Shown here: positions 1 through 9,017 of the stretch, in pieces
How the letters are laid out: the number at the start of each line of letters is the position of its first letter
Numbering within the stretch: position 1 is the first letter of the stretch
Assembly: GCA_902635895.1 (NCBI GenBank)
Contig: CACPPV010000007.1
Coordinates: 1-62,339 of the forward strand
Length of the DNA stretch: 62,339 nt
Direction: 5' to 3'
From: an uncultured Bacteroidota bacterium
GTDB lineage: Bacteria > Bacteroidota > Bacteroidia > Flavobacteriales > Flavobacteriaceae
Position numbers and translations under genes: made by a program
Notes under the pieces: model-generated
Databases searched by the model: none
Seen by the model: only the letters and a program-made list of their open reading frames with translations
Told to the model about the DNA's origin: nothing

Positions 1-351
1 CTTTGAAATCAAAAAAAATTAATGAAAAAGAATTAAAAAAAAATTGAAGGAGAAAATATTTTAAAAATCATTGAAAAAAATGAAGTTTTATTTTTATTAG
101 ATGAAAACGGTAAAAGTTTTAACTCAGTTGATTTTTCAAAATTTATTGAAAATAAAATTCAACAAAATAAAAACATAGCGTTTGCTATTGGGGGTGCCTA
201 TGGTTTTTCAAAAGAAGTTTATGAAAACTCTTCCCAAACAATTTCTATTTCAAAAATGACTTTTTCTCATCAGATAGCTAGACTGTTTTTTACTGAGCAA
301 CTTTTCAGAGCTTTTACAATCATAAATAACCACCCATATCATAACGACTAA
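1..351 (+). CDS. rlmH: RlmH, 23S rRNA pseudouridine-1915 N3-methyltransferase, 3' part, frameshifted
   Basis: This is the C-terminal part of the SPOUT-class methyltransferase that methylates pseudouridine 1915 in helix 69 of 23S rRNA. The frame ending at 351 gives the family landmarks AIGGAYGFS, SKMTFSHQIARLFF and the terminal NHPYHND. The 5' end lies outside the window. The reading is broken: bases 3-41 match the family in frame 3 (LKSKKINEKELKK), whereas bases 43 onward match in frame 1 (IEGENILKIIEKN). The switch is in a run of nine A at 35-43; with eight A the two halves join exactly. The stop is 1 nt before the rdgB start, so the two genes are probably co-transcribed. Whether the frameshift is real or a homopolymer error cannot be told from the sequence. 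Confidence 0.9.
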
Positions 352-352
352 T

Positions 353-922
353 ATGAATTTAATTTTTGCTTCAGGAAATCAAAACAAGGTTACAGAAATT
401 CAAAAAATTGTACCTCAAAACATAACAATAAAAAGCCTAAAAGATCTTAATTTCCATGAAGAAATTCCAGAGAACGAAAAAACAATTGAAGCCAACGCAA
501 TTTTTAAGGCGAAATTTATTAACTCACGATTTAAACTCAATGTTTTTGCTGACGACACAGGACTTGAGGTTAAACATTTAAATGGAGATCCTGGAGTTCA
601 TTCAGCTAGATATGCTGGGTTAGATTGTAATTCTACCAATAATGTTCAAAAATTACTTAAAAAGCTAGAAAATGTGGAAAACAGATCAGCAAGGTTTAAA
701 ACTGTTATAGCACTTATCATCAATAATAAAATTCAAGTATTTGAAGGAATTGTAGAGGGTTCTATTTTAAAAAAGCCGAGAGGGGATAATGGTTTTGGTT
801 ATGATCCTGTTTTTTGTCCAATGGGTTTTGACAAATCTTTTGCTGAACTATCATTAAAAGAAAAGAATTTAATTAGTCATAGATCATTGGCTATGAAGAA
901 ATTAATTGATTATATATCTTAA
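353..922 (+). CDS. rdgB: RdgB/HAM1-type XTP/dITP (non-canonical purine NTP) pyrophosphatase
   Basis: This house-cleaning enzyme hydrolyses dITP, XTP and related deaminated purine nucleotides to monophosphates and so keeps them out of DNA and RNA. The 189-residue length is normal for the family. Visible motifs are the N-terminal FASGNQNKVTEI nucleotide-binding loop (residues 5-16), ADDTGLEV with the metal-binding acidic residues (about 66-73), DPGVHSARYAG (79-89), GDNGFGYDPVF and the C-terminal SHRSLAMKKL. It starts 1 nt after the rlmH stop, which suggests one transcript. Its product is cytoplasmic and nothing in it is unusual. Confidence 0.95.
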   Translation: MNLIFASGNQNKVTEIQKIVPQNITIKSLKDLNFHEEIPENEKTIEANAIFKAKFINSRFKLNVFADDTGLEVKHLNGDPGVHSARYAGLDCNSTNNVQKLLKKLENVENRSARFKTVIALIINNKIQVFEGIVEGSILKKPRGDNGFGYDPVFCPMGFDKSFAELSLKEKNLISHRSLAMKKLIDYIS

Positions 923-969
923 TTTTTTCATAATTTTCATAAAATTGCTATATAATATTTAATTCATTG

Positions 970-977
970 TATTTTTG
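970..977 (+). promoter_or_regulatory. Bacteroidota -7 box (TATTTTTG)
   Basis: TATTTTTG matches the Bacteroidota primary-sigma -7 consensus TAnnTTTG. A TTG at 945-947 with a 22-nt spacer could serve as the -33 element. The box ends only 7 nt before the ATG at 984, so the mRNA would be leaderless or nearly so. It also overlaps the alternative TTG start at 975 and argues against it. Confidence 0.55.
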
Positions 978-983
978 AAATTC

Positions 984-1745
984 ATGAATAAAATTCATTT
1001 ATTGTTCCTCATTCTTTTAATACTTTCTTCAAGTACAATATTTTCACAAAATCTTGTAGCTACAGTTGAAAATTCCTCTGATAATAAACCAATCTCCAGC
1101 GTTCATGTAATAAATCTAACTCAGGTGGTTGGAGTAATAACTGATAAAGAAGGTAAATTTGAAATACCCGCCAAACTAAACGACACTCTTTATCTTTCAT
1201 ATCTAGGTTTTAAATCTATAAAAGTTCGAGTAACAAATGATTTGTTAAAGTTTGAAAATTCTAAAATACAATTAACAGAACTAGCTTATGCTTTAGAAGA
1301 AGTCATTGTTAAACCTTATGAGCTTACTGGATATCTAGAAATTGATGCTAAAAATGTCCCTGTAAGCCAATCTTTTCGATATAGTATTCCCGGTTTACCC
1401 TCAAGAGGGTATGAAGGAGGATCAAGAAATTCTGGTGCATTTTCAAAAGTGATTAATTCAATTTTTAATCCTGTTGATTTTCTCTACAATTTATTTGGTA
1501 AGAACCCAAGACAATTGAAAAAATTGAAACAAATGAAAGAAGATTACAGAATCCGAGAACTTCTATCTTCAAAATTTGACAGAGAGACATTGGTAGAGTT
1601 GTTACAAATTCAAAGAGTTGACATTGATGAAATTTTAAGGAATTGTAATTTTTCAGATAGTTTTATCGAAACAGCTAATGATCTACAAATTTTAGATGCA
1701 ATAAGTGGTTGTTACGAAGAATTTAAAGTTCTTAACCGTAAATAA
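984..1745 (+). CDS. Secreted protein with carboxypeptidase-D-like regulatory domain
   Basis: The protein has a Sec signal peptide (MNKIHLLFLILLILSSSTIFSQ) followed by a beta-sandwich domain of the CarboxypepD_reg-like type (about residues 22-105: VENSSDNKPISSVHVINL, GVITDKEGKFEIP, DTLYLSYLGFKSIKV). This fold is common in TonB-dependent receptors and other exported Bacteroidota proteins, but here there is no receptor plug or barrel, only a further 150 residues with no motif I recognise. I chose ATG 984 over TTG 975 because a -7 promoter box covers 975. The location is probably periplasm or cell surface. No enzyme function is implied by the domain, and the role is unknown. Confidence 0.75.
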   Translation: MNKIHLLFLILLILSSSTIFSQNLVATVENSSDNKPISSVHVINLTQVVGVITDKEGKFEIPAKLNDTLYLSYLGFKSIKVRVTNDLLKFENSKIQLTELAYALEEVIVKPYELTGYLEIDAKNVPVSQSFRYSIPGLPSRGYEGGSRNSGAFSKVINSIFNPVDFLYNLFGKNPRQLKKLKQMKEDYRIRELLSSKFDRETLVELLQIQRVDIDEILRNCNFSDSFIETANDLQILDAISGCYEEFKVLNRK

Positions 1746-1759
1746 TTTTCAAAAAAGCG

Positions 1760-1767
1760 TACATTTG
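1760..1767 (+). promoter_or_regulatory. Bacteroidota -7 box (TACATTTG) for purB
   Basis: TACATTTG matches TAnnTTTG and lies in the 47-nt spacer before purB, ending 26 nt before its ATG. No clear -33 TTG is visible at the usual 17-23 nt distance. Confidence 0.55.
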
Positions 1768-1792
1768 TGCTTGTTTTTCAAAGCAAATAAAT

Positions 1793-3134
1793 ATGAAACT
1801 CAACTCTTTAAATGCAATTAGTCCAATTGATGGAAGATACCATAGCAAAACCCTTAGCTACTCAAATTTCTTTTCTGAATATGCATTGATTAAATATCGT
1901 GTTTTAGTTGAGATTGAATACTTTATTGCTTTAACTAAATCAGAAATTCCAAATTTTAAGAATTTCCCAAAAGAAATAATCCCTGAAATCAAAAAGATTT
2001 ACACTGAGTTTAATGAAAATGATGCCCTTGAAATCAAAAAAATTGAAAAAGAAACTAATCATGATGTAAAAGCAGTTGAATACTTTATAAAAAAATGAGT
2101 TTAAAAAACTAAAACTAAACAACTACTTAGAGTTTATACATTTTGGATTGACTTCTCAGGACATAAATAATACAGCTGTTCCGCTTTCAATAAAAGAAGC
2201 CATTTCAACAGTCTATAACCCAGAAATTAATGAAATTATTGAGCTTTTAGATGAAAAGACAAAAGAATATGACAATTTACCAATGCTAGCTAGAACACAT
2301 GGTCAAGCAGCTTCTCCAACTAGATTAGGAAAAGAATTTGATGTTTTTAAAACAAGAATAATTGAACAACTCAACTTTTTAAATTCTATTCCATTTGCAG
2401 CAAAATTTGGAGGTGCTACAGGAAATTTCAATGCTCACAAAGTTGCATTTCCAAACATAGATTGGAAAAAATTTGCCAGCTCTTTATTAAAAGACCTAGG
2501 ATTAAAGCATTCTTTTCCAACAACCCAAATTGAACATTATGATCATTTAGCCTCCTTATTTGATTGTTTTAAAAGAATAAATACAATTATTATTGATTTT
2601 AATAGAGATATGTGGACATATATTTCAATGGATTATTTTAAACAAAAAATTAAAAAAAATGAAGTTGGTTCGTCTGCTATGCCTCATAAAGTTAATCCTA
2701 TAGATTTTGAAAACTCAGAAGGGAACTTAGGAATAGCTAATTCGATTTTTGAACATTTATCTTCAAAATTACCTGTTTCCAGACTTCAAAGAGATTTAAC
2801 GGACAGCACCGTTCTTAGAAATGTTGGTGTTCCTTTTGGTCACACTTCAATAGCATTCAAATCAACTATTAAAGGAATAAATAAATTAATAGTAAATAAA
2901 GAAAAAATTGAAGAAGATCTTGAAAATAATTGGCCTGTAATAGCTGAGGCTATACAAACTATACTTAGAAGAGAAGGATATCCAAATCCCTACGAAACGC
3001 TCAAAAAATTAACAAGAAAAAACTCTGAAATAAACATAAAAACCATTCACGAGTTCATAGATTCATTAAATGTAAATTCAAAAATTAAGTTGGAGTTAAA
3101 AAATATCTCGCCATCCAATTATACGGGAATTTAA
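1793..3134 (+). CDS. purB: Adenylosuccinate lyase, single-base frameshift in an A-tract
   Basis: PurB acts twice in purine synthesis: it cleaves SAICAR to AICAR and adenylosuccinate to AMP, releasing fumarate each time. With one A removed the gene codes for about 446 residues, the normal length. The N-terminal part (1793-2098) has LNAISPIDGRYHSKT and HDVKAVEYFIK. The rest continues NEFKKLKLNNYLEFIHFG, TSQDINNTA, ARTHGQAASPTR (about residue 168 of the restored protein) and the superfamily signature SSAMPHKVNPIDFENSEGN (about 292-310), whose Ser lies on the catalytic loop. The shift is in seven A at 2089-2095, followed directly by TGA. No second purB copy is in the window, and loss would cause purine auxotrophy, so assembly error or slippage is more likely than a dead gene. 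Confidence 0.92.
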
Positions 3135-3136
3135 AA

Positions 3137-4243
3137 TCAATCTTCAATATAAGGTCTTTCCACAGGACTAGTATCTAATCCAATATTAAAGTTTCCATTA
3201 GAAATTTTAGTAACATCTTTATCGATTTTAACGAACTCTTTGGATGTATCATTATAATGATTAACAGCTGCACTCAAAGATTTTCCAAGTCTATTATGAG
3301 AGTTTTGATATGAATTTAAATGATTTGAAAGTTTTTGAACATTTTTGATAACTTCATCAACTGATTTTTCAAATTTTAAGTTATTTAATGCTTTCATTGT
3401 TATTTGTAACATGGGAAACAAACTCATTGGAGAAACTATCATTACTTTTTTTTCGTATGCGTATGAGACTAAATCTTTAGAATTAATTTGTAGTGACCCT
3501 ACTCTATTATTTAAAAGATCTTGGTATAATCCATCAGCCGGAATAAACATAAAGGCATAGTCAAGTGTCTTTTCTGAAGGTTTGATATACTTTGAGGTTT
3601 CGTCTATTCTAGATTTAATATCTACCCTAAACTTTTTCTCCAAACCCTCAATTTCTAATTGATCTGAACTTTCAATCATCTTGTTGTAATTATCGAGAGA
3701 AAATTTAGCATCAATAGGAATAATATGATCATTCACTTTTACAATAGCATCTACTATCTCACCATTTGAAAAAGAGTATTGCATTTGAAAAATTTCAGGT
3801 GGTAATACATTAGATAATAAATTTTCTAATTGAATTTCCCCGAATATTCCTCTTTGCTTTTGGTTTCCTAGAATTTTTTCTAGTGATTTCATCTGATTTG
3901 CAAAGTTTAAAACTTGCTTATTTGTTCCTTTTATTTTCTCTAGTTCTGTTGTAACATCTTTAATTACCTTATTTGAATCTGAAAATTGTTTTTGAATGTC
4001 CTCCTTTGAAGATTTATGGAAGTTGTTAATCTCTTTATTTATAAGAGATAATTTAGATTCTAGTTCTAATCTATTTTTTTCTGAATTCTCCCCAACTTCT
4101 TTTCTAATACTCTGAATTTCGTTGCTAAGATTATTTGTAAGTTGAACAAATAATTCATTGGATCCAGAACTTGATTTGCTTTTAATTAAGTAGACTATAG
4201 TCGCCAATAAAACCAATAATAATATTAGAAGAATGTAATCCAT
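3137..4243 (-). CDS. rmuC: RmuC family DNA recombination protein
   Basis: The 368-residue protein begins with a hydrophobic segment (residues 2-20) that probably anchors it in the inner membrane. A long charged coiled-coil region follows (about 30-120), then the RmuC nuclease-like domain (about 125-330) with VDAIVKVNDHIIPIDAKFSLDNY, typical of the restriction-endonuclease-like fold. In E. coli RmuC limits inversions at short inverted repeats; the biochemical activity is not well defined. It starts 21 nt after carB, so it is probably co-transcribed with it. Its stop is only 2 nt from the purB stop on the other strand. Confidence 0.9.
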   Translation of the reverse strand: MDYILLILLLVLLATIVYLIKSKSSSGSNELFVQLTNNLSNEIQSIRKEVGENSEKNRLELESKLSLINKEINNFHKSSKEDIQKQFSDSNKVIKDVTTELEKIKGTNKQVLNFANQMKSLEKILGNQKQRGIFGEIQLENLLSNVLPPEIFQMQYSFSNGEIVDAIVKVNDHIIPIDAKFSLDNYNKMIESSDQLEIEGLEKKFRVDIKSRIDETSKYIKPSEKTLDYAFMFIPADGLYQDLLNNRVGSLQINSKDLVSYAYEKKVMIVSPMSLFPMLQITMKALNNLKFEKSVDEVIKNVQKLSNHLNSYQNSHNRLGKSLSAAVNHYNDTSKEFVKIDKDVTKISNGNFNIGLDTSPVERPYIED

Positions 4244-4264
4244 ATCTCTAATATAGAAATATTA

Positions 4265-7115
4265 TTATTTAGTTAAATACATTTTTCTTCTTGAATACAG
4301 TTCGTAGAACTGGTCATCTTTTAAATCATCAATAAAAAGAATACTTTCTCCAGTACTTTTCATTTCGGGACCTAGACTTTTATTTACATTAGGAAACTTA
4401 TTAAATGAAAAAACTGGTTGTTTAATAGCAAAGCCTTTTAGGTCTGGACTGTAATTAATGTCCTTAACTTTCATTTGACCTAACATGACTTTTGTAGCAT
4501 AGTTAACATAAGGTTGTTGATATGCCTTAGCAATAAATGGAACTGTTCTTGATGCTCTTGGATTAGCTTCAATCACATAGACCACTTCGTCTTTTATAGC
4601 AAACTGAATATTAATAAGACCCACTGTTTTTAAAGAAATAGCAATTTTTTTTGTGTGATCTATAATTTGTTGCATTACCAATTTACCTAGGTTGAAAGGA
4701 GGTAACGTAGCATTGGAGTCTCCAGAGTGAACTCCACAAGGCTCAATATGTTCCATAATACCAATAATTAAAACATCTTCACCATCGCAAATTGCATCAG
4801 CCTCTGCTTCAATAGCTCCATCCAGGTAATGATCTAAAAGTAATTTATTATTAGGAATTTTTTGTAAAAGGTCAACAACATGAGCTTCAAGTTCTTCTTT
4901 ATTAATTACTATTTTCATTCCCTGTCCACCAAGGACATAAGAAGGTCTAACTAAAATTGGAAAATTAAGTTGTTCAGAAAGAGTTAAGGCCTGGTCGGCA
5001 GTTTCTGCAACTCCAAATTCTGGATAAGGAATGTTATTTTCTTTCAATAGAGTAGAAAAACTCCCTCTATCTTCGGCAAGATCTAGTGCTTGATAAGTAG
5101 TTCCCATTATTTTAACACCATACCTGTCAAGTTTTTCAGCTAATTTCAAAGCTGTTTGTCCTCCAAGTTGAACAATTACACCTTCAGGTTTTTTCGTGTT
5201 CAATAATATCGTAAATATGTTCCCAAAAAACAGGTTCAAAATACAACTTGTCTGCAGTATCAAAATCAGTGGAAACAGTTTCAGGGTTACAATTGATCAT
5301 AATAGTTTCGTATCCACACTCAGCCGATGCTAAAACTCCATGTACACAACAATAATCGAATTCTATACCTTGACCTATTCGATTTGGGCCAGAACCTAAT
5401 ACAATTATTTTTTTCCTGTCAGAGGATTTACTTTCGTTTTCAGTGTAAACTGTCCCATCAGGAAGTTTAATCTCTTCCTCAAAAGTAGAATAATAATAAG
5501 GAGTCTTTGCTTTAAATTCAGCAGCACAAGTATCAACCAGTTTGTAAACTCTATTGATATTCATACTTTTTCTCTTTTTATAAACTACACTTTCTAAACA
5601 ACCCAAGGTGTGAGCAATTTGCCTATCTGCAAATCCTTTTTGTTTTGCTTCTAATAGAAGGTCTTTTGTTATAGTATCAATATTGTAATTGGATATTTCA
5701 TTTTCTAAATTAATTAAAGACTCATACTGTCTTAAATACCACATGTCAATTTTTGTAATCTCGAATATTCTATCTAAAGAAATACCCATTTTGATAGCAT
5801 CATAAATTACAAAAACCCTATCCCAACTTGGATTTGTAAGTTTATCAATAACCTGCTGGTAATTTGTATATCCTTTTCCATCTGCTCCGATTCCATTTCT
5901 TTTAATCTCTAGTGATTGAGTTGCTTTATGTAACGCTTCAATAAATGATCTACCTATTCCCATTACTTCACCAACAGATTTCATTTGAAGCCCAAGTGTT
6001 CTTTCTGATCCTTCAAACTTGTCAAAGTTCCATCTTGGAATTTTGACTATAACGTAATCCAAAGTAGGTTCAAATAACGCAGATGTAGACTTAGTAATTT
6101 GATTGTTTAACTCATCTAAGGTATAACCTATAGCCAATTTACTTGCAACTTTTGCTATTGGATAACCTGAGGCTTTAGAAGCAAGAGCAGATGATCTAGA
6201 TACTCTAGGGTTAATTTCAATGGCAATAATATCTTCTTTTTCATCAGGACTTACAGCAAATTGAACATTACATCCACCAGCAAAGTCTCCAATACTCCTC
6301 ATCATTTTGATAGCCATATCTCTCATTCTTTGATATGCTGAATCAGAAAGTGTCATTGCAGGAGCAACTGTGATAGAATCCCCAGTATGAATCCCCATAG
6401 GATCCATATTTTCAATCGTACAAATTATGACAACATTGTCATTCTTATCTCTAAGAAGTTCCAACTCGTATTCCTTCCAGCCCATTAAAGCTTTATCAAT
6501 TAAGACTTCATGAATTGGTGATGCTTCTAATCCTCTTGTTAGTAACTCATCAAAATCTTCTGCCTTGTAAACCAATGATGCACCACTACCTCCTAATGTA
6601 AAAGAGGGTCTAATAACTAATGGAAATCCAAATTCTTGAGCAATTTCTTTTCCTTTCAAGAAAGAGGTAGCTGTTTTTGCTGGAGCTACTGGGATTTCTA
6701 TTGTTTTTAATAATTGTTTGAACTGTTCTCTGTCTTCGCAAATGTTTATAGCATCTATATCAACTCCAATAATTTCGACATCAAAATCTTTCCAAATTCC
6801 TTTTTCATCGGCTTCAATGCATAAATTTAAAGCACTTTGTCCACCCATTGTTGGAAGCACAGCATCCACTTCATGAAGTGATAAAATTTCTTTTATAGAA
6901 TTGGTGGTTAATGGTTTTAAATATACATGATCAGCCATTACAGGATCAGTCATAATGGTGGCTGGATTTGAATTTATCAAAATAGTTTTTATTCCATCCT
7001 CTCTAAGCGATCTTAAGGCTTGAGATCCAGAGTAATCAAATTCACAGGCTTGTCCAATAACAATAGGTCCCGAACCTATTATTAAAATACTTTTTAAATC
7101 TTTTCTTAACGGCAT
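4265..7115 (-). CDS. carB: Carbamoyl-phosphate synthase large subunit, single-base frameshift in an A-tract
   Basis: CarB joins ammonia from CarA with bicarbonate and two ATP to make carbamoyl phosphate for pyrimidine and arginine synthesis. Two ATP-grasp halves are visible: IGSGPIVIGQACEFDYSG with the grasp domain to about residue 400, and a second LGSGPNRIGQGIEFDYC near residue 575 followed by its own grasp domain. The restored length is 949 residues, and the chain stops after GESILFIDDLKDDQFYELY; the C-terminal MGS regulatory domain of E. coli CarB is absent, as I expect in Bacteroidota. The frame breaks in six A (coding strand; 5189-5194), where GAA AAA ACC TGA should read GAA AAA CCT GAA (EKPEGVIVQLGGQTALKL). 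carA is far away at 46386-47483. Confidence 0.93.
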
Positions 7116-7149
7116 TTGGGTAGTTTATTTTCGGTTGATGAATATATAT

Positions 7150-7187
7150 AAAAAAAGGTGTTACTGAAAAAGTAACACCCTTTTTTT
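7150..7187 (-). terminator. Rho-independent terminator, bidirectional
   Basis: A perfect 9-bp stem, GGTGTTACT (7157-7165) with AGTAACACC (7171-7179), encloses a 5-nt loop. Seven A precede it and seven T follow, so it can end transcripts on either strand. It lies directly downstream of rpmH on the minus strand and separates rpmH from carB. Confidence 0.85.
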
Positions 7188-7204
7188 ATAAACTTTTTAT
7201 TCAC

Positions 7205-7363
7205 TTATTTTTTGTGTCGAGGTTCAGATGAAACGGAAATTTTATTTCTTCCTTTGGCTCTTCTACTTGCCAAAACCTTTCTACCACTTGGAGTAGACAT
7301 TCTCTCTCTAAATCCGTGTTTATTACGTCTTTTTCTTTTTGAAGGTTGAAAAGTTCTTTTCAT
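7205..7363 (-). CDS. rpmH: 50S ribosomal protein L34
   Basis: This 52-residue ORF reads [18 protein letters not shown], then [19 protein letters not shown] and ends SSEPRHKK. It is L34, a small basic protein of the large ribosomal subunit. The first two-thirds match the family almost residue for residue; the short C-terminal extension is usual in Bacteroidota. The gene is monocistronic: it has a -7 box 36 nt upstream of the ATG and a hairpin terminator downstream. The usual dnaA/rnpA neighbours of other phyla are not seen here. Confidence 0.95.
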   Translation of the reverse strand: MKRTFQPSKRKRRNKHGFRERMSTPSGRKVLASRRAKGRNKISVSSEPRHKK

Positions 7364-7399
7364 TTGAATTAATTAACTATTTTTACTAAAATTTGAGGC

Positions 7400-7407
7400 C
7401 AAATATA
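7400..7407 (-). promoter_or_regulatory. Bacteroidota -7 box (TATATTTG) for rpmH
   Basis: Read on the minus strand, 7407-7400 is TATATTTG, an exact TAnnTTTG match. It lies in the 120-nt divergent spacer between rpmH and the gene at 7484. The rest of that spacer is AT-rich with no other clear signal. Confidence 0.6.
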
Positions 7408-7483
7408 CAATAAGTTTATTTAACTAAATGTGTATTGTTAAAAAAACTTTAATCTTTAAAATTAATTAATAATCTGATTCTCA

Positions 7484-7999
7484 ATGTATCCAAAAATAAT
7501 AAAGCTAATATTAGCTATTCTTACTCTTTCCTACTCAATTTTCCAATTTTATGAAAACAATATAGGTAATGGAATTGCTTTAATTTTTCTATCCCTTATT
7601 TTCATTTTTTTATACTATAAAAACGAGATTATTTTAATTATATTTTTCAAACTTAGAAAACAAGACTTTGTTGGAACCGAAAAATGGCTCAAAAAAATTA
7701 AAAATCCTGAAAGTTCTTTAACCACAAAACAAGTTGGGTATTATAATTATTTGTGGGGCATTGTTTATTCACAAACCAATCTAACTCAAGCTGAAAAATT
7801 TTTTAAAAAAGCTATCTCTATAGGTTTGTCAATGGATCATGACCTTGCTATGGCAAAATTGAGTTTAGCTGGAATTTTAATTCAAAAAAGAAGGAAAAGA
7901 GAAGCTACTACATTACTTAACGAGGCAAAAAAGTTAGACAAACAGAAAATGCTTTTAGATCAAATTAAAATGATGCAACAACAAATGAAAAGAATTTAA
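7484..7999 (+). CDS. Small membrane protein with TPR-like repeat
   Basis: The 171-residue protein has two hydrophobic segments near the N-terminus (about residues 5-22 and 28-55). A helical soluble part follows with at least one TPR-like unit: YNYLWGIVYSQTNLTQAEKFFKKAISIG, then AKLSLAGILIQKRRKREATTLLNEAKKL. TPR repeats mediate protein-protein contacts, so an inner-membrane scaffold or assembly role is possible, but no specific partner is indicated. The stop codon overlaps that of the convergent hydrolase gene by 4 nt (TTAA). I do not recognise a named family. Confidence 0.65.
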   Translation: MYPKIIKLILAILTLSYSIFQFYENNIGNGIALIFLSLIFIFLYYKNEIILIIFFKLRKQDFVGTEKWLKKIKNPESSLTTKQVGYYNYLWGIVYSQTNLTQAEKFFKKAISIGLSMDHDLAMAKLSLAGILIQKRRKREATTLLNEAKKLDKQKMLLDQIKMMQQQMKRI

Positions 8000-8655
8000 A
8001 TTAAGTTTTTTTCAAAAAATTTGTTCAACCAGTCTGCTCTCTTAAGTATAATTGCATGATCTCCCTTTTCCAGAGGAATGTAATTTTTCAAATTAATTAC
8101 AGGAAAAATAAGATCACGCGTTCCATGTATATGCACAACATTCTTAATAGGTTTTTCCTGTTTCCAATTAACAATTGTACTTATAGACCACTCTAAATAA
8201 TTTTTATCCCTTACAGATAAGTATTTTCGGTACAAATCAACTCTTCTTTTAATCCTAGGTCCAAACACAAATGCAATAAGATTCTCAAAGTCGTCAAGCC
8301 AAGAGACTGGTAAAAGTTTATAACTTTTAGTTTTTTTAGCAAATTTCATTGACACTGAAGATTCTTTATTTGTTTTAATGCTAGAAATTATAAAAACTTT
8401 TCTTGTATTAATTATTTTGGATAATTCTTGCACTATTAATCCTCCGAAGGAAACTCCAATTAAAATAGGATTTTCATGAACAATTAATTTTGATAGTCTT
8501 TTTGAATAATTTCCAATTTTTTCATCTTTTTTTGGGGGAATCCATTCCAAAAAATGAGATACAAATCCTTGAGGCAATTTAATACGTTCAAAAATCAAAG
8601 AATTTGCTGACATTCCGGGCATAAAATAAACGTGAATTTCCGTTTCTGAGTTCAT
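7996..8655 (-). CDS. Alpha/beta hydrolase
   Basis: The 219-residue protein has the landmarks of a cytoplasmic alpha/beta hydrolase: an oxyanion-hole strand (HVYFMPGMSAN, residues 8-18), the nucleophile elbow GVSFGG (about 63-68), HIHGTRDLIFP carrying the acidic residue, and GDHAIILKRAD with the presumed catalytic His. There is no signal peptide. The substrate cannot be told. It is convergent with the TPR gene (4-nt stop overlap) and divergent from the acetyltransferase gene at 8724. Confidence 0.8.
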   Translation of the reverse strand: MNSETEIHVYFMPGMSANSLIFERIKLPQGFVSHFLEWIPPKKDEKIGNYSKRLSKLIVHENPILIGVSFGGLIVQELSKIINTRKVFIISSIKTNKESSVSMKFAKKTKSYKLLPVSWLDDFENLIAFVFGPRIKRRVDLYRKYLSVRDKNYLEWSISTIVNWKQEKPIKNVVHIHGTRDLIFPVINLKNYIPLEKGDHAIILKRADWLNKFFEKNLI

Positions 8656-8682
8656 TGAGTCTACATTGAAATGTATTTTTCT

Positions 8683-8690
8683 TATCTTTG
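8683..8690 (+). promoter_or_regulatory. Bacteroidota -7 box (TATCTTTG)
   Basis: TATCTTTG matches TAnnTTTG and ends 34 nt before the ATG at 8724, in the only spacer that could hold the promoter of this gene. Confidence 0.5.
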
Positions 8691-8723
8691 AAAGACTGTA
8701 TAAAAATAGTTATTTGAATTTTA

Positions 8724-9017
8724 ATGGGAAATTTGATAATTAACGATAATTTATTTTTACGTCAATACGAGGTTGAAATTGAAGATGATTTGGCGATAAT
8801 AGAGTATGCTTTACAAGACAGGAAAATTTTTCTTACAAAATTAATTATACCCCCGTCAAATAAAGATGAAAATTTTGAAGAAACTTTCATTAGGGAAGTT
8901 TTTGAAATAATTAAAGAAAAAAATATCCGGATTATGCCTACAGCTCCTCAGGTAAGGAAATTTATAAAAAAAAATAAGGAGTTCAAAGAACTATTACCTA
9001 TTGGCGTTAGGCTGTAA
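8724..9017 (+). CDS. Small GNAT-like N-acetyltransferase (COG2388/YjdJ type)
   Basis: The 97-residue protein fits the short acetyltransferase-like family COG2388. It has an N-terminal strand pair (FLRQYEVEIEDDLAIIEY), a central strand with the turn ALQDRKIFLTKLIIPP, a helix, and the C-terminal MPTAPQVRKFIKKNKEFKELLP, where the family carries the P-x-V-x-x-F/Y-x-x-x-x-x-x-Y/F pattern. Such proteins are half-length GNAT domains and their substrate is unknown. The 3' end overlaps the convergent mtaB gene by 11 nt. Confidence 0.7.
   Translation: MGNLIINDNLFLRQYEVEIEDDLAIIEYALQDRKIFLTKLIIPPSNKDENFEETFIREVFEIIKEKNIRIMPTAPQVRKFIKKNKEFKELLPIGVRL

Noticed and set aside
1793-2098. A short independent gene of 101 residues next to a separate 328-residue lyase
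   Set aside because: Both parts match consecutive segments of PurB and join perfectly when one A is removed, so they are one gene.
7150-7187. carB attenuator
   Set aside because: The hairpin lies just downstream of rpmH on the same strand with a T-tract on its 3' side and no leader peptide; a simple terminator explains it.
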